A DNA stretch of 42,729 nucleotides from Geminicoccus sp. (GTDB lineage: Bacteria > Pseudomonadota > Alphaproteobacteria > UBA7985), in contig PAHJ01000154.1 in NCBI GenBank assembly GCA_002705565.1, positions 12,516-55,244 on the forward strand, read 5' to 3'. Shown piece after piece: positions 1 through 7,682 of this stretch. The translations under genes and the position numbers were made by a program. Under the pieces are notes generated by a model that did no database searches, was not told the origin of the DNA, and saw only the letters and a list, made by a program, of their open reading frames with translations. Position 1 is the stretch's first letter. Every line of letters starts with the position of its first letter.

Positions 1-2006
1 ACAGCAACGATGGTCAAAAAGGCCGCGACGCCCATGGAAATCGCAGGCACTTTGTAGTTTTTTAGACTATCGCGGAAATAGGCGGATAGCTGCTTGGGTG
101 CATCGCCATTGCCCATATCGGGAAACGCCTTGCGCAACAGGTTTGCAGCTTCAGAGGACACCGCCCTAGACACACCAAAGGGCACCTGGCCATCGGCGAC
201 CTGACGGATCGCACGGTCGTAGGAGAACGACAAAGCCAGGTAGGACTCCCGTTTCAGCAGGCCGTCTACGGTCGAGACCGCACGGTCCAGATCTCCCGAT
301 GCTGGTAGCTCTCTGATTGCGTTGAGCTGGGATTCAAGGTCTGGCGCGGTTTGGATGATCGCAAGGTTGTCGGCAAAACGCGCGTTGATGTCCGCCTCAA
401 AGAACGGCTGGTACAGCGACTGTAGCGCAGCGATTTTTCCACCAAGCAGGTCGGCCCGGGCTTGCATTTCGATCGCGGCGCCGTCCGGGTCATCCTTGAA
501 CTTTCGGAGGATCGACTTCCGGCGCGCCTTCGAAACGGTCGAGGCATAGTCTTCTGCCACCAGTTTGTAGGGGGCGAAATCAAACTCCTTGTCGGCCCGG
601 TTTACCAGCCTTTGGACCGCTTGACCGCGTGGCGCGCCTTTGACTGCAGCCGTCAGTTCGGCAAGGGTATTGGCGCCCTTCGCGCGCTCCAGCACGTCTT
701 GATACTGCGTGGCCGCATCGGCGCCCAGCATGGCATCAATCGACAGGGCGAAGCGCTCAATCCCGCGCAGAAGAGAGGATTTGCGCTCACGGAATTCGAC
801 GACGCGCAACGTCTCGACAATCATGTCGCCATTAACCCCGTCCACCATCGCGTCCACTCGCGATTGCAGATCATCGGGGACAGACTTCCCGCGAGACAGG
901 AGGGCCGTGTAATCCTGCAGGTCGGCAAAGTCGACCGCGTCCATCGCGCCAGAAGGACGAGCACGCTCGATTTCTTCGAGCAAGGCTTGCGTGTTGGCAA
1001 ATTCCAGAGCGTCCTGCGGCGGCTTTTGCGAGCCCACGAAACCGGCAAAGGCAGCCAGCACCCAAACCGCAATAAAGCCTATCGCCGGCAGGGCAATGGC
1101 ACTCGCCGCGCGCCCGGGGGAGCGACCATAGTCGCCCAACAGGTCATAGGTGTTGGCGTCGAGATTCTGCTTGATCGGCGGCGCAGCCTGAGGCCTGAGC
1201 AGCGCGTACCCCAGCGCATAAGCGGCGTAAAGCAGAGCCAGGACGATACCGGGGATGAAGGCAGCTTTGAAAAGCGTCCCCGTCGAGATCGCAATATCGT
1301 CGCCCAGCAACTCAGGCAGCGGTATCCCCAGATCCTGCGAGCGGCTCTTCTGTGCCGAGGAATAAATATCCCCGACCATGGAGCCTAGCAGCACCAGAAC
1401 GATCGACGGAGGAATAATCTGCCCCAACGTGCCAGAGGTCGCGATGACACCGGTGGAAAGCTCCTTGGAATAGCCTGCGCGCAACATGGTGGGCAGCGAG
1501 ATCAATCCCATGGTCACAACGGTGGCGCCGACAATTCCCGTCGAAGCCGCCAGTAAGGCTCCCACCAAAACCACCGAAACAGCCAGACCGCCGGGCATGC
1601 CGCCAAACAGGCGCCCCATAGACGTCAGCAGTTCTTCGGCGATCTTAGAGCGCTCCAGCGCGATCCCCATTAAGACGAACAATGGGACGGCAAGCAGCGT
1701 GTCGTTCTGGTTTTCACCGAAGGCGCGTGAGTAGTTATTGTTGCTCCATTGGGCGAGCGTATCCAATCCCTTTTGCCAGGCCGGACCGTTGAATATCTCA
1801 TGGTGCGCCGCAAGCAGCGGTTTGAGTTCACCATCATATTCCACCAGCAACCAGCCCAGTTCCGAGCCGATTGCGATCAGAATGAAGCTGATAATGGCCG
1901 AGCCCGATAGCGCAAAGGCCACGGGGTAACCAGAAAGAATAGCCATGAACAGCGTCCCGAAAACGATGAACAGGCTGAGCTCGACGCCGTCTAATCCAAA
2001 GAGCAT
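1..2006 (-). CDS. dctM: TRAP transporter large permease (DctM family) with large internal insertion, 3' end outside window
   Basis: This is the 12-TM-type subunit that carries substrate through the inner membrane in a TRAP (tripartite, Na+-coupled) transporter. The frame stays open from the ATG at 2006 to the left edge, giving 668 visible residues and no stop. DctM hallmarks are clear: hydrophobic helices at about residues 12-47, the PLFVLMG segment near 107-113, the GTLGQIIPPS re-entrant motif near 192-201, and further helices at 243-270 and 300-325. Family members are usually about 425-450 residues in total. Here a hydrophilic, largely helical stretch of about 325 residues (roughly 328-652) interrupts the protein before membrane segments resume near 654. 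An extra stretch of about 50 residues also lies at 50-100. The gene starts 31 bases after the small-permease stop, so it is the third gene of the operon. Family assignment is secure; the role of the insertion is unknown. Confidence 0.9.
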   Translation of the reverse strand, partial: MLFGLDGVELSLFIVFGTLFMAILSGYPVAFALSGSAIISFILIAIGSELGWLLVEYDGELKPLLAAHHEIFNGPAWQKGLDTLAQWSNNNYSRAFGENQNDTLLAVPLFVLMGIALERSKIAEELLTSMGRLFGGMPGGLAVSVVLVGALLAASTGIVGATVVTMGLISLPTMLRAGYSKELSTGVIATSGTLGQIIPPSIVLVLLGSMVGDIYSSAQKSRSQDLGIPLPELLGDDIAISTGTLFKAAFIPGIVLALLYAAYALGYALLRPQAAPPIKQNLDANTYDLLGDYGRSPGRAASAIALPAIGFIAVWVLAAFAGFVGSQKPPQDALEFANTQALLEEIERARPSGAMDAVDFADLQDYTALLSRGKSVPDDLQSRVDAMVDGVNGDMIVETLRVVEFRERKSSLLRGIERFALSIDAMLGADAATQYQDVLERAKGANTLAELTAAVKGAPRGQAVQRLVNRADKEFDFAPYKLVAEDYASTVSKARRKSILRKFKDDPDGAAIEMQARADLLGGKIAALQSLYQPFFEADINARFADNLAIIQTAPDLESQLNAIRELPASGDLDRAVSTVDGLLKRESYLALSFSYDRAIRQVADGQVPFGVSRAVSSEAANLLRKAFPDMGNGDAPKQLSAYFRDSLKNYKVPAISMGVAAFLTIVA

Positions 2007-2037
2007 GGGTCTTGTCTTCTCTTACTAAACTGCCGGA

Positions 2038-3282
2038 CTAAGCCGAGCCCAAAGTGGGTCGGCTGGCGTTGGTTGAAGTGGTGGAAGCATCGATGGCAGC
2101 ATCTGCCGTGGCGTGTTCGATGGCTTGGGCGGTTAGGTCCTCAGCGCTGGCTTCGTCGCTGTTCGCGGCTTCGTCTCGCAGCCTGCGCTCATGCTCCGCG
2201 TCCGAGGTTAGCCCCTTGTCCAGACTGGAAAACAGGAACCCCACAGCCTGGATCAGCATCAGTGCCGCCAGAACCAGAATGAGCAGATAGTAAAGCGGCA
2301 CGTGACTGAAGTTCTCACCGGTCGAGGTGTTCCAGTTGATTTGCTTGAAGCTGGATGCTCCCGGAATCCGACCATCAAAGTTCCGCGTCAGAATGAGTTC
2401 GGTGAGCGGATTGAAGGACGTGATCTGGAATATCTTGTTCATGGCCAAGTGCCAGGACACCCACCACAGCCCTACCATAGAAGGCATGAGGAAAATCAGG
2501 GTGCCAACCACATCGATCCAGTGTTTCACGCGGCGACTCATCGCGCCATAAATCAGGTCAACGCGGACATGACCTTCGTCCATAAAGGTGTAGGCGCAGG
2601 CAAAGGCGATGATGATGGCATTGTACAGCATAAGCTCGGTGGCAAACCATGGCATGGTCACAACGTCATCGCCGGGAACCAGCTCCAAGCCAAAGAAGGA
2701 GATTGGCAAGCCGTTGGCTCGAAACACCTGCTGGAGAAAGATGATGATGATCTGCTGAAAGGCCATCAGCAGCACGAACCAAGATGCGAGCTTGCCCAGC
2801 GTTCCGTTGAAGACATTAATGCCGCCCGCCACGCGACGCAGGATCGGGCGGTAAAACAAGCCTGCGACCAGCAAGCCGAGCGCCAGCGCAAAAATCATGA
2901 AGAAAAAGTCGGCCGACTTGCCGAATATCAGCGCGTTGACGATGTACTCGTCCGCCGGAAACTCAACAACCAGAGCCCGAAGGCGCGCGTACTCCAAAAG
3001 ATCCATGCCATTGCCGCTCACAGAGCCCGCGTCGATCGCAGCTTGTGCGGCGCCAAGCAGATCAGGCTGCTTTTTCAGTATGGCGTCAAAGGCTGACAAA
3101 TCGCCGTTTTCGGTCAGCTTAGCCGTCAGCGCTGCCAATTCTGGCGCAGCCGCGGCGGCGCGCTCGTCGGCTGTCATAATGCCGTAGACCCAAGCAGCGG
3201 CCTTGTAGGGCGCGAGGACCAGGTTGACAAAACCTTGAGCTATAGCGGTCAACAACGACCAAATTCCAGTGAGAACAGCCAT
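2038..3282 (-). CDS. dctQ: TRAP transporter small permease (DctQ family), enlarged
   Basis: This is the small membrane subunit that pairs with DctM in a TRAP transporter. The DctQ core lies at about residues 165-350: a helix near 165-186, the segment with FMDEGHVRVDL near 233-243 (typical of the mannitol/chloroaromatic-type subgroup), and helices near 257-280 and 330-352. The protein has 414 residues against roughly 160-200 for ordinary DctQ. The excess is an N-terminal extension of about 160 residues (amphipathic start, an alanine-rich helical stretch at 38-105, an extra membrane segment at 124-146), loops at 186-212 and 282-328, and an acidic, Ala/Thr-rich tail after 355. The ATG at 3282 has only a weak AAGG element upstream. 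It sits between the receptor and large permease genes. Family identity is secure; the extensions are unexplained. Confidence 0.88.
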   Translation of the reverse strand: MAVLTGIWSLLTAIAQGFVNLVLAPYKAAAWVYGIMTADERAAAAAPELAALTAKLTENGDLSAFDAILKKQPDLLGAAQAAIDAGSVSGNGMDLLEYARLRALVVEFPADEYIVNALIFGKSADFFFMIFALALGLLVAGLFYRPILRRVAGGINVFNGTLGKLASWFVLLMAFQQIIIIFLQQVFRANGLPISFFGLELVPGDDVVTMPWFATELMLYNAIIIAFACAYTFMDEGHVRVDLIYGAMSRRVKHWIDVVGTLIFLMPSMVGLWWVSWHLAMNKIFQITSFNPLTELILTRNFDGRIPGASSFKQINWNTSTGENFSHVPLYYLLILVLAALMLIQAVGFLFSSLDKGLTSDAEHERRLRDEAANSDEASAEDLTAQAIEHATADAAIDASTTSTNASRPTLGSA

Positions 3283-3494
3283 AGTGGCAGAACCTTCTTA
3301 GCGGCGAGGCGTTGGCAGTATTCGCGCTGTCATCAGTGAACCCACAAGTGCGGCGTGAAGCCTTTTTAAGACACGCTGGTGTCGCGTGCTCCCCAACGAC
3401 GGCACACGTATTCCGGCTGTGGGGTCCGGTTCGGTGGCCTCAAGGTATCGCTGCGAGAGTAAAAGCGTCGCGTGGATCCGGTTCGAGCGCGAGA

Positions 3495-3516
3495 GAGGCC
3501 GCTTGGTAGCGGCCTC
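3495..3516 (-). other. Intercistronic stem-loop between dctP and dctQ
   Basis: A perfect 8-bp inverted repeat (GAGGCCGC / GCGGCCTC, 6-nt loop) lies 25 bases downstream of the receptor stop codon within a 258-bp gap before dctQ. No T-run follows it on the minus strand, so it does not look like a complete intrinsic terminator. Such hairpins often protect the 3' end of an upstream message or attenuate read-through, which would let the periplasmic receptor be made in excess over the permeases. That role is inference. The remainder of the 3283-3540 gap shows no gene I can support. Confidence 0.55.
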
Positions 3517-3540
3517 AATGCATAAACGTTCAGTGCGGGC

Positions 3541-4638
3541 TTAGCTGCCCAGAACGCGGTCACGCTGTGCGGTGTACTGACCAGCAGAGCGGGAAATCCA
3601 GCCCGACGAAGCGGCCATGGAAGAGCTGAAGCTGTCGTAGCAACGCTTGAACAGATCGTCGTCCATGTTTTCGTCAAACACTTCCTGAGCAGCTGCGCCA
3701 AAGGCATCCCAAACATCATCCGGGAAGGCGAGTGCGCGAGTACCACCAGCAATCAGACGCTCCAAAGCAGCGCCGTTGTTAGCGAGGTACTGAGCGTGCG
3801 ACCAGAGGTTCGCCTCAGCACAAGCAACTTCGATTGCAGCCTGGTTGGTCTCGGACAGAGCGTCCCAGCGATCGAGGTTCATTGCGAACGACAGAGCTGC
3901 ACCTGGCTCGTGGAAACCAGCGGTGTAGTAGATGTTGGTTGCTTCTTGGAGACCCAGGGACTCATCAGAAGCTGGGCCAATCCACTCTGCGCCATCAATG
4001 GAGCCGGACTGCAGCGCCTGGAAGATCTCGCCACCAGCCATGGTGATCGAAGATGCACCAAGCTTGGAAATCACCTTGCCGCCCAGACCAGGCATCCGGT
4101 ACTTGAGGCCTTCGAAATCAGAAGCGGAGTTGATTTCCTTGCGGAACCAACCGCCTGCCTGCGTGCCAGTGTTACCTGCCAGGAAGCCCTTCAGACCGAA
4201 TTCTTCACCGATCTCATCGTACAACGCGCGACCACCCATGTGGTACATCCAGTTGTTGATTTCCTGAGCCGTCATTCCGAATGGAACAGCGGTAAAGAAC
4301 GCAAACGCTGGGTGCTGGCCAATGTAGTAGTAAGCAGCAGCGTGGAATGCATCAGCGGTGCCAGAAGTCACAGCATCGAAAGCAGCCTGCGTACCGGAAA
4401 CCAGTTCGCCATTCGCCTTCAGATCAATTTCCAGCGTACCGCCGGTGATCGCAGCAACATTGTCGGCAACGCGCTGTGCAGCATCGTGCACACCAAAGGA
4501 GCCGCGCCCCCAGGTCGTCACCATGGTTACTTTCTCACGGCTCTGCGACAGAGCTGGAGTTGCGAGACCGGTTGCGGCCGCTGCGCCAGCAGCAACACCA
4601 GCTACGCCTGCGCCTTTAAGAAACTCGCGACGTTTCAT
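3541..4638 (-). CDS. dctP: TRAP transporter periplasmic substrate-binding protein (DctP/TakP type)
   Basis: This is the soluble receptor that captures substrate in the periplasm and hands it to the DctQM permease. I place the start at the ATG at 4638, just after a strong GGAGG ribosome-binding site, giving 365 residues. It opens with MKRREFLKGAG, a twin-arginine-type signal, followed by a hydrophobic Ala/Gly-rich stretch and a TPALSQS-like cleavage region. Family features include YRMPGLGGKV (with the conserved Arg that usually holds the substrate carboxylate), GGEIFQALQSGSIDGAEWIGP and FHEPGAA. This layout resembles the 2-oxoacid receptor TakP and the mannitol/chloroaromatic subgroup more than C4-dicarboxylate DctP. 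It is the first gene of the minus-strand operon and divergent from a two-component system. The exact substrate is not proven by sequence. Confidence 0.92.
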   Translation of the reverse strand: MKRREFLKGAGVAGVAAGAAAATGLATPALSQSREKVTMVTTWGRGSFGVHDAAQRVADNVAAITGGTLEIDLKANGELVSGTQAAFDAVTSGTADAFHAAAYYYIGQHPAFAFFTAVPFGMTAQEINNWMYHMGGRALYDEIGEEFGLKGFLAGNTGTQAGGWFRKEINSASDFEGLKYRMPGLGGKVISKLGASSITMAGGEIFQALQSGSIDGAEWIGPASDESLGLQEATNIYYTAGFHEPGAALSFAMNLDRWDALSETNQAAIEVACAEANLWSHAQYLANNGAALERLIAGGTRALAFPDDVWDAFGAAAQEVFDENMDDDLFKRCYDSFSSSMAASSGWISRSAGQYTAQRDRVLGS

Positions 4639-4728
4639 AAGTAAATCCTCCCGAAACGGACAGTTGTTTGATGCCCCCCTCCCAGAGGACACCTCTTGCC
4701 CCTAAACCACAAAAGCCTAGAGATGTAA

Positions 4729-4896
4729 ATTGGTATGGAAATCAGACCAATGTACCATAGCGCCGCGAAATAGCACTTTGTTCCGCAGCGTTACCTATCA
4801 AAACTTAGTTCAGTCCGGGCTGTGCGGCAATTGGTGGGGCCATCAAAAATCTACGTACGTAGCAAAACCGGCAACGACGCCAATCTACAAATTGGC
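4729..4896. promoter_or_regulatory. Divergent control region between dctP and the sensor kinase with repeated inverted motifs
   Basis: The 281-bp gap between the receptor and kinase starts contains several symmetrical sequences. ATTGGT at 4729-4734 faces ACCAAT at 4746-4751, and TGGTA at 4731-4735 faces TACCA at 4753-4757. ATTGGT recurs at 4830-4835, and GCCAAT (4879-4884) faces ATTGGC (4891-4896) across six bases. A perfect palindrome CTACGTACGTAG lies at 4851-4862. Repeated ATTGG/CCAAT half-sites in a divergent promoter next to a NarL-type regulator suggest operator sites, which is inference. I could not assign convincing -35/-10 boxes. Confidence 0.5.
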
Positions 4897-4919
4897 GGCC
4901 CTGGGCTATATAGTGCGGC

Positions 4920-6281
4920 ATGGGATTTAAATTAAACCTGCTCCTGATCTCGGTCATTCCGATCCTGTTGTTCACAGCCGCAATGATTGGTGTTGTCACA
5001 CAACAGACCACGACCTTGTCCGCCGAACTGGGTTCTTTGATCGAAGAACGCCTAGTCTCGGACAAGCGAACTGCACTGACCAATTATGCAGAATTGGCCG
5101 AATCTGCCATTCGGCCGTTGGTCGACCAATCCAGCGGGACGGCGATCGAAGCCCAGCAGCAGGCCAGAACCGTCATCAACGCCATGACCTTTGGCGAAGA
5201 CGGTTATTTCTACGTCTATGACTACGACGGAACCAATTTGGTGCACCCCAGGCTAACAAACCTCGTTGGACAGAACCTCTGGGACTTGCAGGACCCAAAC
5301 GGCAATTTCGTCATCCAAGGGCTGATTGAGCAGGCGCGTGCCGGTGGCGGCTTTCACTCCTATATATGGAATAAACCCTCAACCGGGCTGGAAGAACCAA
5401 AAATTGGGTTTGCAACAGGGATCGACACTTGGGGCTGGATGCTGGGAACGGGCCTCTATCTCGATGATATTCGCGGTGAACTTGATCTGGTGAACGCCAC
5501 CATCGGGCGAACCGTGCAGCGTTCGTTTCTTTGGGTTATGGCCTTTGGCCTGCTTGCCGTCCTGTTGGCAGCGATTGTTGTTTATGCCTTCCAACACAAC
5601 CTGCAACGGACTGCTGACGAAAAACTTAAAGCGTTGAACCGCCGGATCGTTGAGATCCAGGAAGAGCAATCCCAGCGCATTTCGCGAGACCTGCACGACG
5701 GCATATCCCAGTTGCTGGTCCTAACACGCTATTCACTAGAAGCGGTTGAAGCTGAACTTGATCCGGCACAGACGGAGCAAAAAGCCACACTAAGCCGGTC
5801 CCGCGGGACCCTGGACCGTGCTTTGACCGAGCTGAGCTCGATCGCGCGGAACCTACGGCCTCCCGCACTGGACCAACTGGGGCTGCAACAGGCCCTCATG
5901 TCCCTGATCGAGGACTATCAGGCGCAATCCAAGCTCAAGGTATTTGCCGATATCGAAGCGCTGGGCGACAAGCTTACGGAAGCGGGCAAGTCGGCGTTGT
6001 TTCGCGTAGCGCAAGAGGCACTGACCAACATCTCTAAACACGCCGAAGCTGAACGGGTTTGGATCACATTGAAGGTGCGAGGCCGGTCTGTGCAACTGAC
6101 GGTCGAAGATGACGGCCTGGGGCTGAAGACACAGCAGCAAGGAGGCCTTGGCATCGCCAACATGCGCGAACGCCTCGCCTCGCAGGGCGGACGGCTGCTG
6201 CTTCGCACCCTGACAGAAGCCGGCACTGGAACCATCGTGACCGGCATCATCCCGCTCAGTCGTGAGGTGGTAAGCCGATGA
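4920..6281 (+). CDS. Cache-domain sensor histidine kinase (HisKA_3/NarL-partner type)
   Basis: This is a membrane sensor kinase that should detect a small ligand outside the inner membrane and phosphorylate the regulator encoded next. The layout is: TM helix at about 3-27; periplasmic sensor (28-198) with the single-Cache signature GYFYVYDYDG and later WGWMLGTGLYLDD; second TM at about 200-224; a linker; the HisKA_3 H-box SRDLHDG with His259; and a HATPase_c domain with an N-box around Asn370 and G-boxes EDDGLGL and GGLGIANMRER. Single-Cache domains of this kind often bind C2-C4 carboxylates, which fits the divergent TRAP operon. Its stop overlaps the regulator start (ATGA), so the two are translationally coupled. 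The ATG at 4920 lacks a strong ribosome-binding site. Confidence 0.93.
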   Translation: MGFKLNLLLISVIPILLFTAAMIGVVTQQTTTLSAELGSLIEERLVSDKRTALTNYAELAESAIRPLVDQSSGTAIEAQQQARTVINAMTFGEDGYFYVYDYDGTNLVHPRLTNLVGQNLWDLQDPNGNFVIQGLIEQARAGGGFHSYIWNKPSTGLEEPKIGFATGIDTWGWMLGTGLYLDDIRGELDLVNATIGRTVQRSFLWVMAFGLLAVLLAAIVVYAFQHNLQRTADEKLKALNRRIVEIQEEQSQRISRDLHDGISQLLVLTRYSLEAVEAELDPAQTEQKATLSRSRGTLDRALTELSSIARNLRPPALDQLGLQQALMSLIEDYQAQSKLKVFADIEALGDKLTEAGKSALFRVAQEALTNISKHAEAERVWITLKVRGRSVQLTVEDDGLGLKTQQQGGLGIANMRERLASQGGRLLLRTLTEAGTGTIVTGIIPLSREVVSR

Positions 6282-6859
6282 CCATTAACGCCATAATCGC
6301 TGACGATCACGAATTGGTTCGCGAAGCGCTGTACGTGCGGCTCAAGAAGATGGACGTGCAAATTGTCGCGGAAGCTTGCGATGGTGCTCAGGTTGTTGAA
6401 TTGGCGGAAAGTGTGGCTTTCGACCTGATCCTGATGGACATCTCAATGCCTGTGTTGAATGGCGTCGAAGCGACAAGGCTTATCAAGCAGGCCGATCCAT
6501 CGCGTAAAATCCTCGTTCTCTCAACACACGACAGTCAGAGCTACATCCGCGCCGTCGCATCCGCAGGTGCCGATGGTTACCTACTCAAATCAGCCGACTT
6601 CGAAGAAATGCAGCGCGCGGTGCAGGTCGTGGCGATGGGGGGGTCCTACTATGCTGACACGGTCAAAGAGAAACTGTTCGGCGATCGCGACTTCTCCGAC
6701 GAAAAATTCAACACTCTAACCCACCGCGAGACGGAGGTGCTTCGAATGATCGATCAGGGCCTGCGTTCCAAGGAAATTGCCCATCGCCTGAACATTTCGC
6801 TTCGAACCGTCGAAGCCCATCGACGCAACTTAAACCGGAAAATTGGCAGCAAAGCCTGA
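6278..6859 (+). CDS. NarL/FixJ-family response regulator
   Basis: This DNA-binding response regulator is the partner of the overlapping sensor kinase. The receiver domain (about 1-120) has the acidic pair DDHE near 9-12, the phospho-acceptor Asp54 in LILMDISMP, a Ser/Thr in VLSTHD and the conserved Lys in YLLKS. The C-terminal LuxR-type helix-turn-helix begins at LTHRETEVL and includes SLRTVEAHRRNL. At 193 residues the protein ends a few residues after NRKIGSKA, slightly short: most relatives carry another 10-15 residues finishing the last helix. I checked the next reading frame and found no LuxR continuation, so a simple frameshift is unlikely. The likely target is the divergent TRAP operon (inference from position). 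Confidence 0.93.
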   Translation: MTINAIIADDHELVREALYVRLKKMDVQIVAEACDGAQVVELAESVAFDLILMDISMPVLNGVEATRLIKQADPSRKILVLSTHDSQSYIRAVASAGADGYLLKSADFEEMQRAVQVVAMGGSYYADTVKEKLFGDRDFSDEKFNTLTHRETEVLRMIDQGLRSKEIAHRLNISLRTVEAHRRNLNRKIGSKA

Positions 6860-6921
6860 CACGGAATGCAGACAGCTGCCTTTTCTGATCCGCTGTGATT
6901 TTGCAGTCTGTACTCTGGAAT

Positions 6922-7006
6922 TGGTGCCCCCGGCCCGAATCGAACGGGCACTCCCGAAGAAACGTGATTTTGAATCACGCGCGTCTACCAATTCCGCCAC
7001 GGGGGC
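6922..7006 (-). tRNA. tRNA-Leu (anticodon CAA)
   Basis: The minus-strand sequence folds as an 85-nt tRNA including an encoded CCA. The acceptor stem is GCCCCCG/CGGGGGC with discriminator A. The D arm contains GGCGGAATTGGTAGACGC, typical of leucine tRNAs. The anticodon stem CGTGA/TCACG encloses loop TTCAAAA, giving anticodon CAA, which reads UUG. The extra arm is long enough for a class II tRNA, and the T loop is TTCGATT. It lies between the convergent response regulator and the divergent YqaA-like gene. Confidence 0.97.
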
Positions 7007-7028
7007 GCTGTGCTTCAGGGCTGGAGCC

Positions 7029-7057
7029 TGTATAAGACTCATAGCACTACGCGCCAA
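7029..7057 (-). promoter_or_regulatory. Predicted sigma-70-type promoter for tRNA-Leu
   Basis: Reading the minus strand, a -35-like TTGGCG (7052-7057) is separated by exactly 17 bases from a -10-like TATACA (7029-7034). The -10 box lies 22 bases upstream of the mature 5' end at 7006, a normal arrangement for a tRNA gene. It overlaps the 5' flank of the oppositely transcribed YqaA-like gene. Confidence 0.55.
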
Positions 7058-7070
7058 GGAGTTTTCTCGC

Positions 7071-7658
7071 ATGGGTTGGCTGAAATCGCTCTACCATTGG
7101 ACATTGCTGCAAGCTGAAAAACCCAGGGCTTTGGGCGTGCTGTTTGCTATGTCGTTTGCGGAAAGTTCGTTTTTCCCCATTCCCCCCGACACACTTCTCG
7201 CCCCCATCGTGCTGGCGCGGCGCGCCTGGTGGTGGTTGGCGGCCACGATTTGCACGGTTGGATCCGTCCTGGGCGGTTTATTCGGCTATTTCATCGGCAA
7301 ATTTGCCTTCGACGCAATCGGCCAGCCCCTACTGGCCTTGCTGGGCAAGACAGAAAGCTTTGATGCCTTTGAGCAAACCTTCAACACCTTTAGCTGGCAG
7401 ATCGTCTTCCTCGCCGGCTTTACACCCATTCCCTACAAGGTCTTCACCATCGCGTCCGGGGCTTTCGATGTCGCCTTGGCTGTATTCTTCATCGCGTCCG
7501 TGGTGTCACGGGGAGGACGATTCTTTTTGGTAGCCGTCATTGTTGCGCTGCTTGGTCCTGTAGCCAAACCGCTGATCGAAAGGTATTTCGGTTGGTTCAC
7601 CCTAGCGGCGGGCCTCGTCGTGGTGGCGGGCATCTTCGCCTACACGGCCCTGCATTAA
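7071..7658 (+). CDS. YqaA-family (DedA-like/SNARE-associated) inner-membrane protein
   Basis: This is a 195-residue polytopic membrane protein. The ATG at 7071 follows AAGGAG at a good distance; upstream in-frame codons run through the tRNA and are not coding. The opening MGWLKSLYHWTLLQAEKP, then FAESSFFPIPPDTLLAP (about 30-46), a Gly-rich helix with GGLFGYFIGKFAFD, and FLAGFTPIPYKVFTIASGAF (about 115-134) are the hallmarks of YqaA, a branch of the DedA/VTT superfamily. DedA-superfamily proteins have been linked to recycling of lipid carriers and to envelope homeostasis; the substrate of this branch is not known. dsbB follows 24 bases later, so the two may be cotranscribed. Confidence 0.88.
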   Translation: MGWLKSLYHWTLLQAEKPRALGVLFAMSFAESSFFPIPPDTLLAPIVLARRAWWWLAATICTVGSVLGGLFGYFIGKFAFDAIGQPLLALLGKTESFDAFEQTFNTFSWQIVFLAGFTPIPYKVFTIASGAFDVALAVFFIASVVSRGGRFFLVAVIVALLGPVAKPLIERYFGWFTLAAGLVVVAGIFAYTALH

Positions 7659-7682
7659 CCAACAGACAGTCAAGCGACCCCT

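Noticed and set aside
462-1388. Long plus-strand open frame of 308 codons
   Set aside because: It is antisense to the DctM gene, whose frame stays open across the whole region and shows clear family motifs. The plus-strand translation is Arg/Gln-rich with no recognisable domain.
2302-3096. Plus-strand open frame of 264 codons
   Set aside because: It is the shadow of the enlarged DctQ gene; the translation is His/Gln/Arg-rich and matches nothing.
3796-4644. Plus-strand open frame of 282 codons
   Set aside because: It is antisense to the well-supported receptor gene and has no ribosome-binding site or domain.
6700-6925. Frameshift that truncates the response regulator
   Set aside because: Translation of the other two frames past 6843 gives no LuxR-like continuation, so the short end appears natural.
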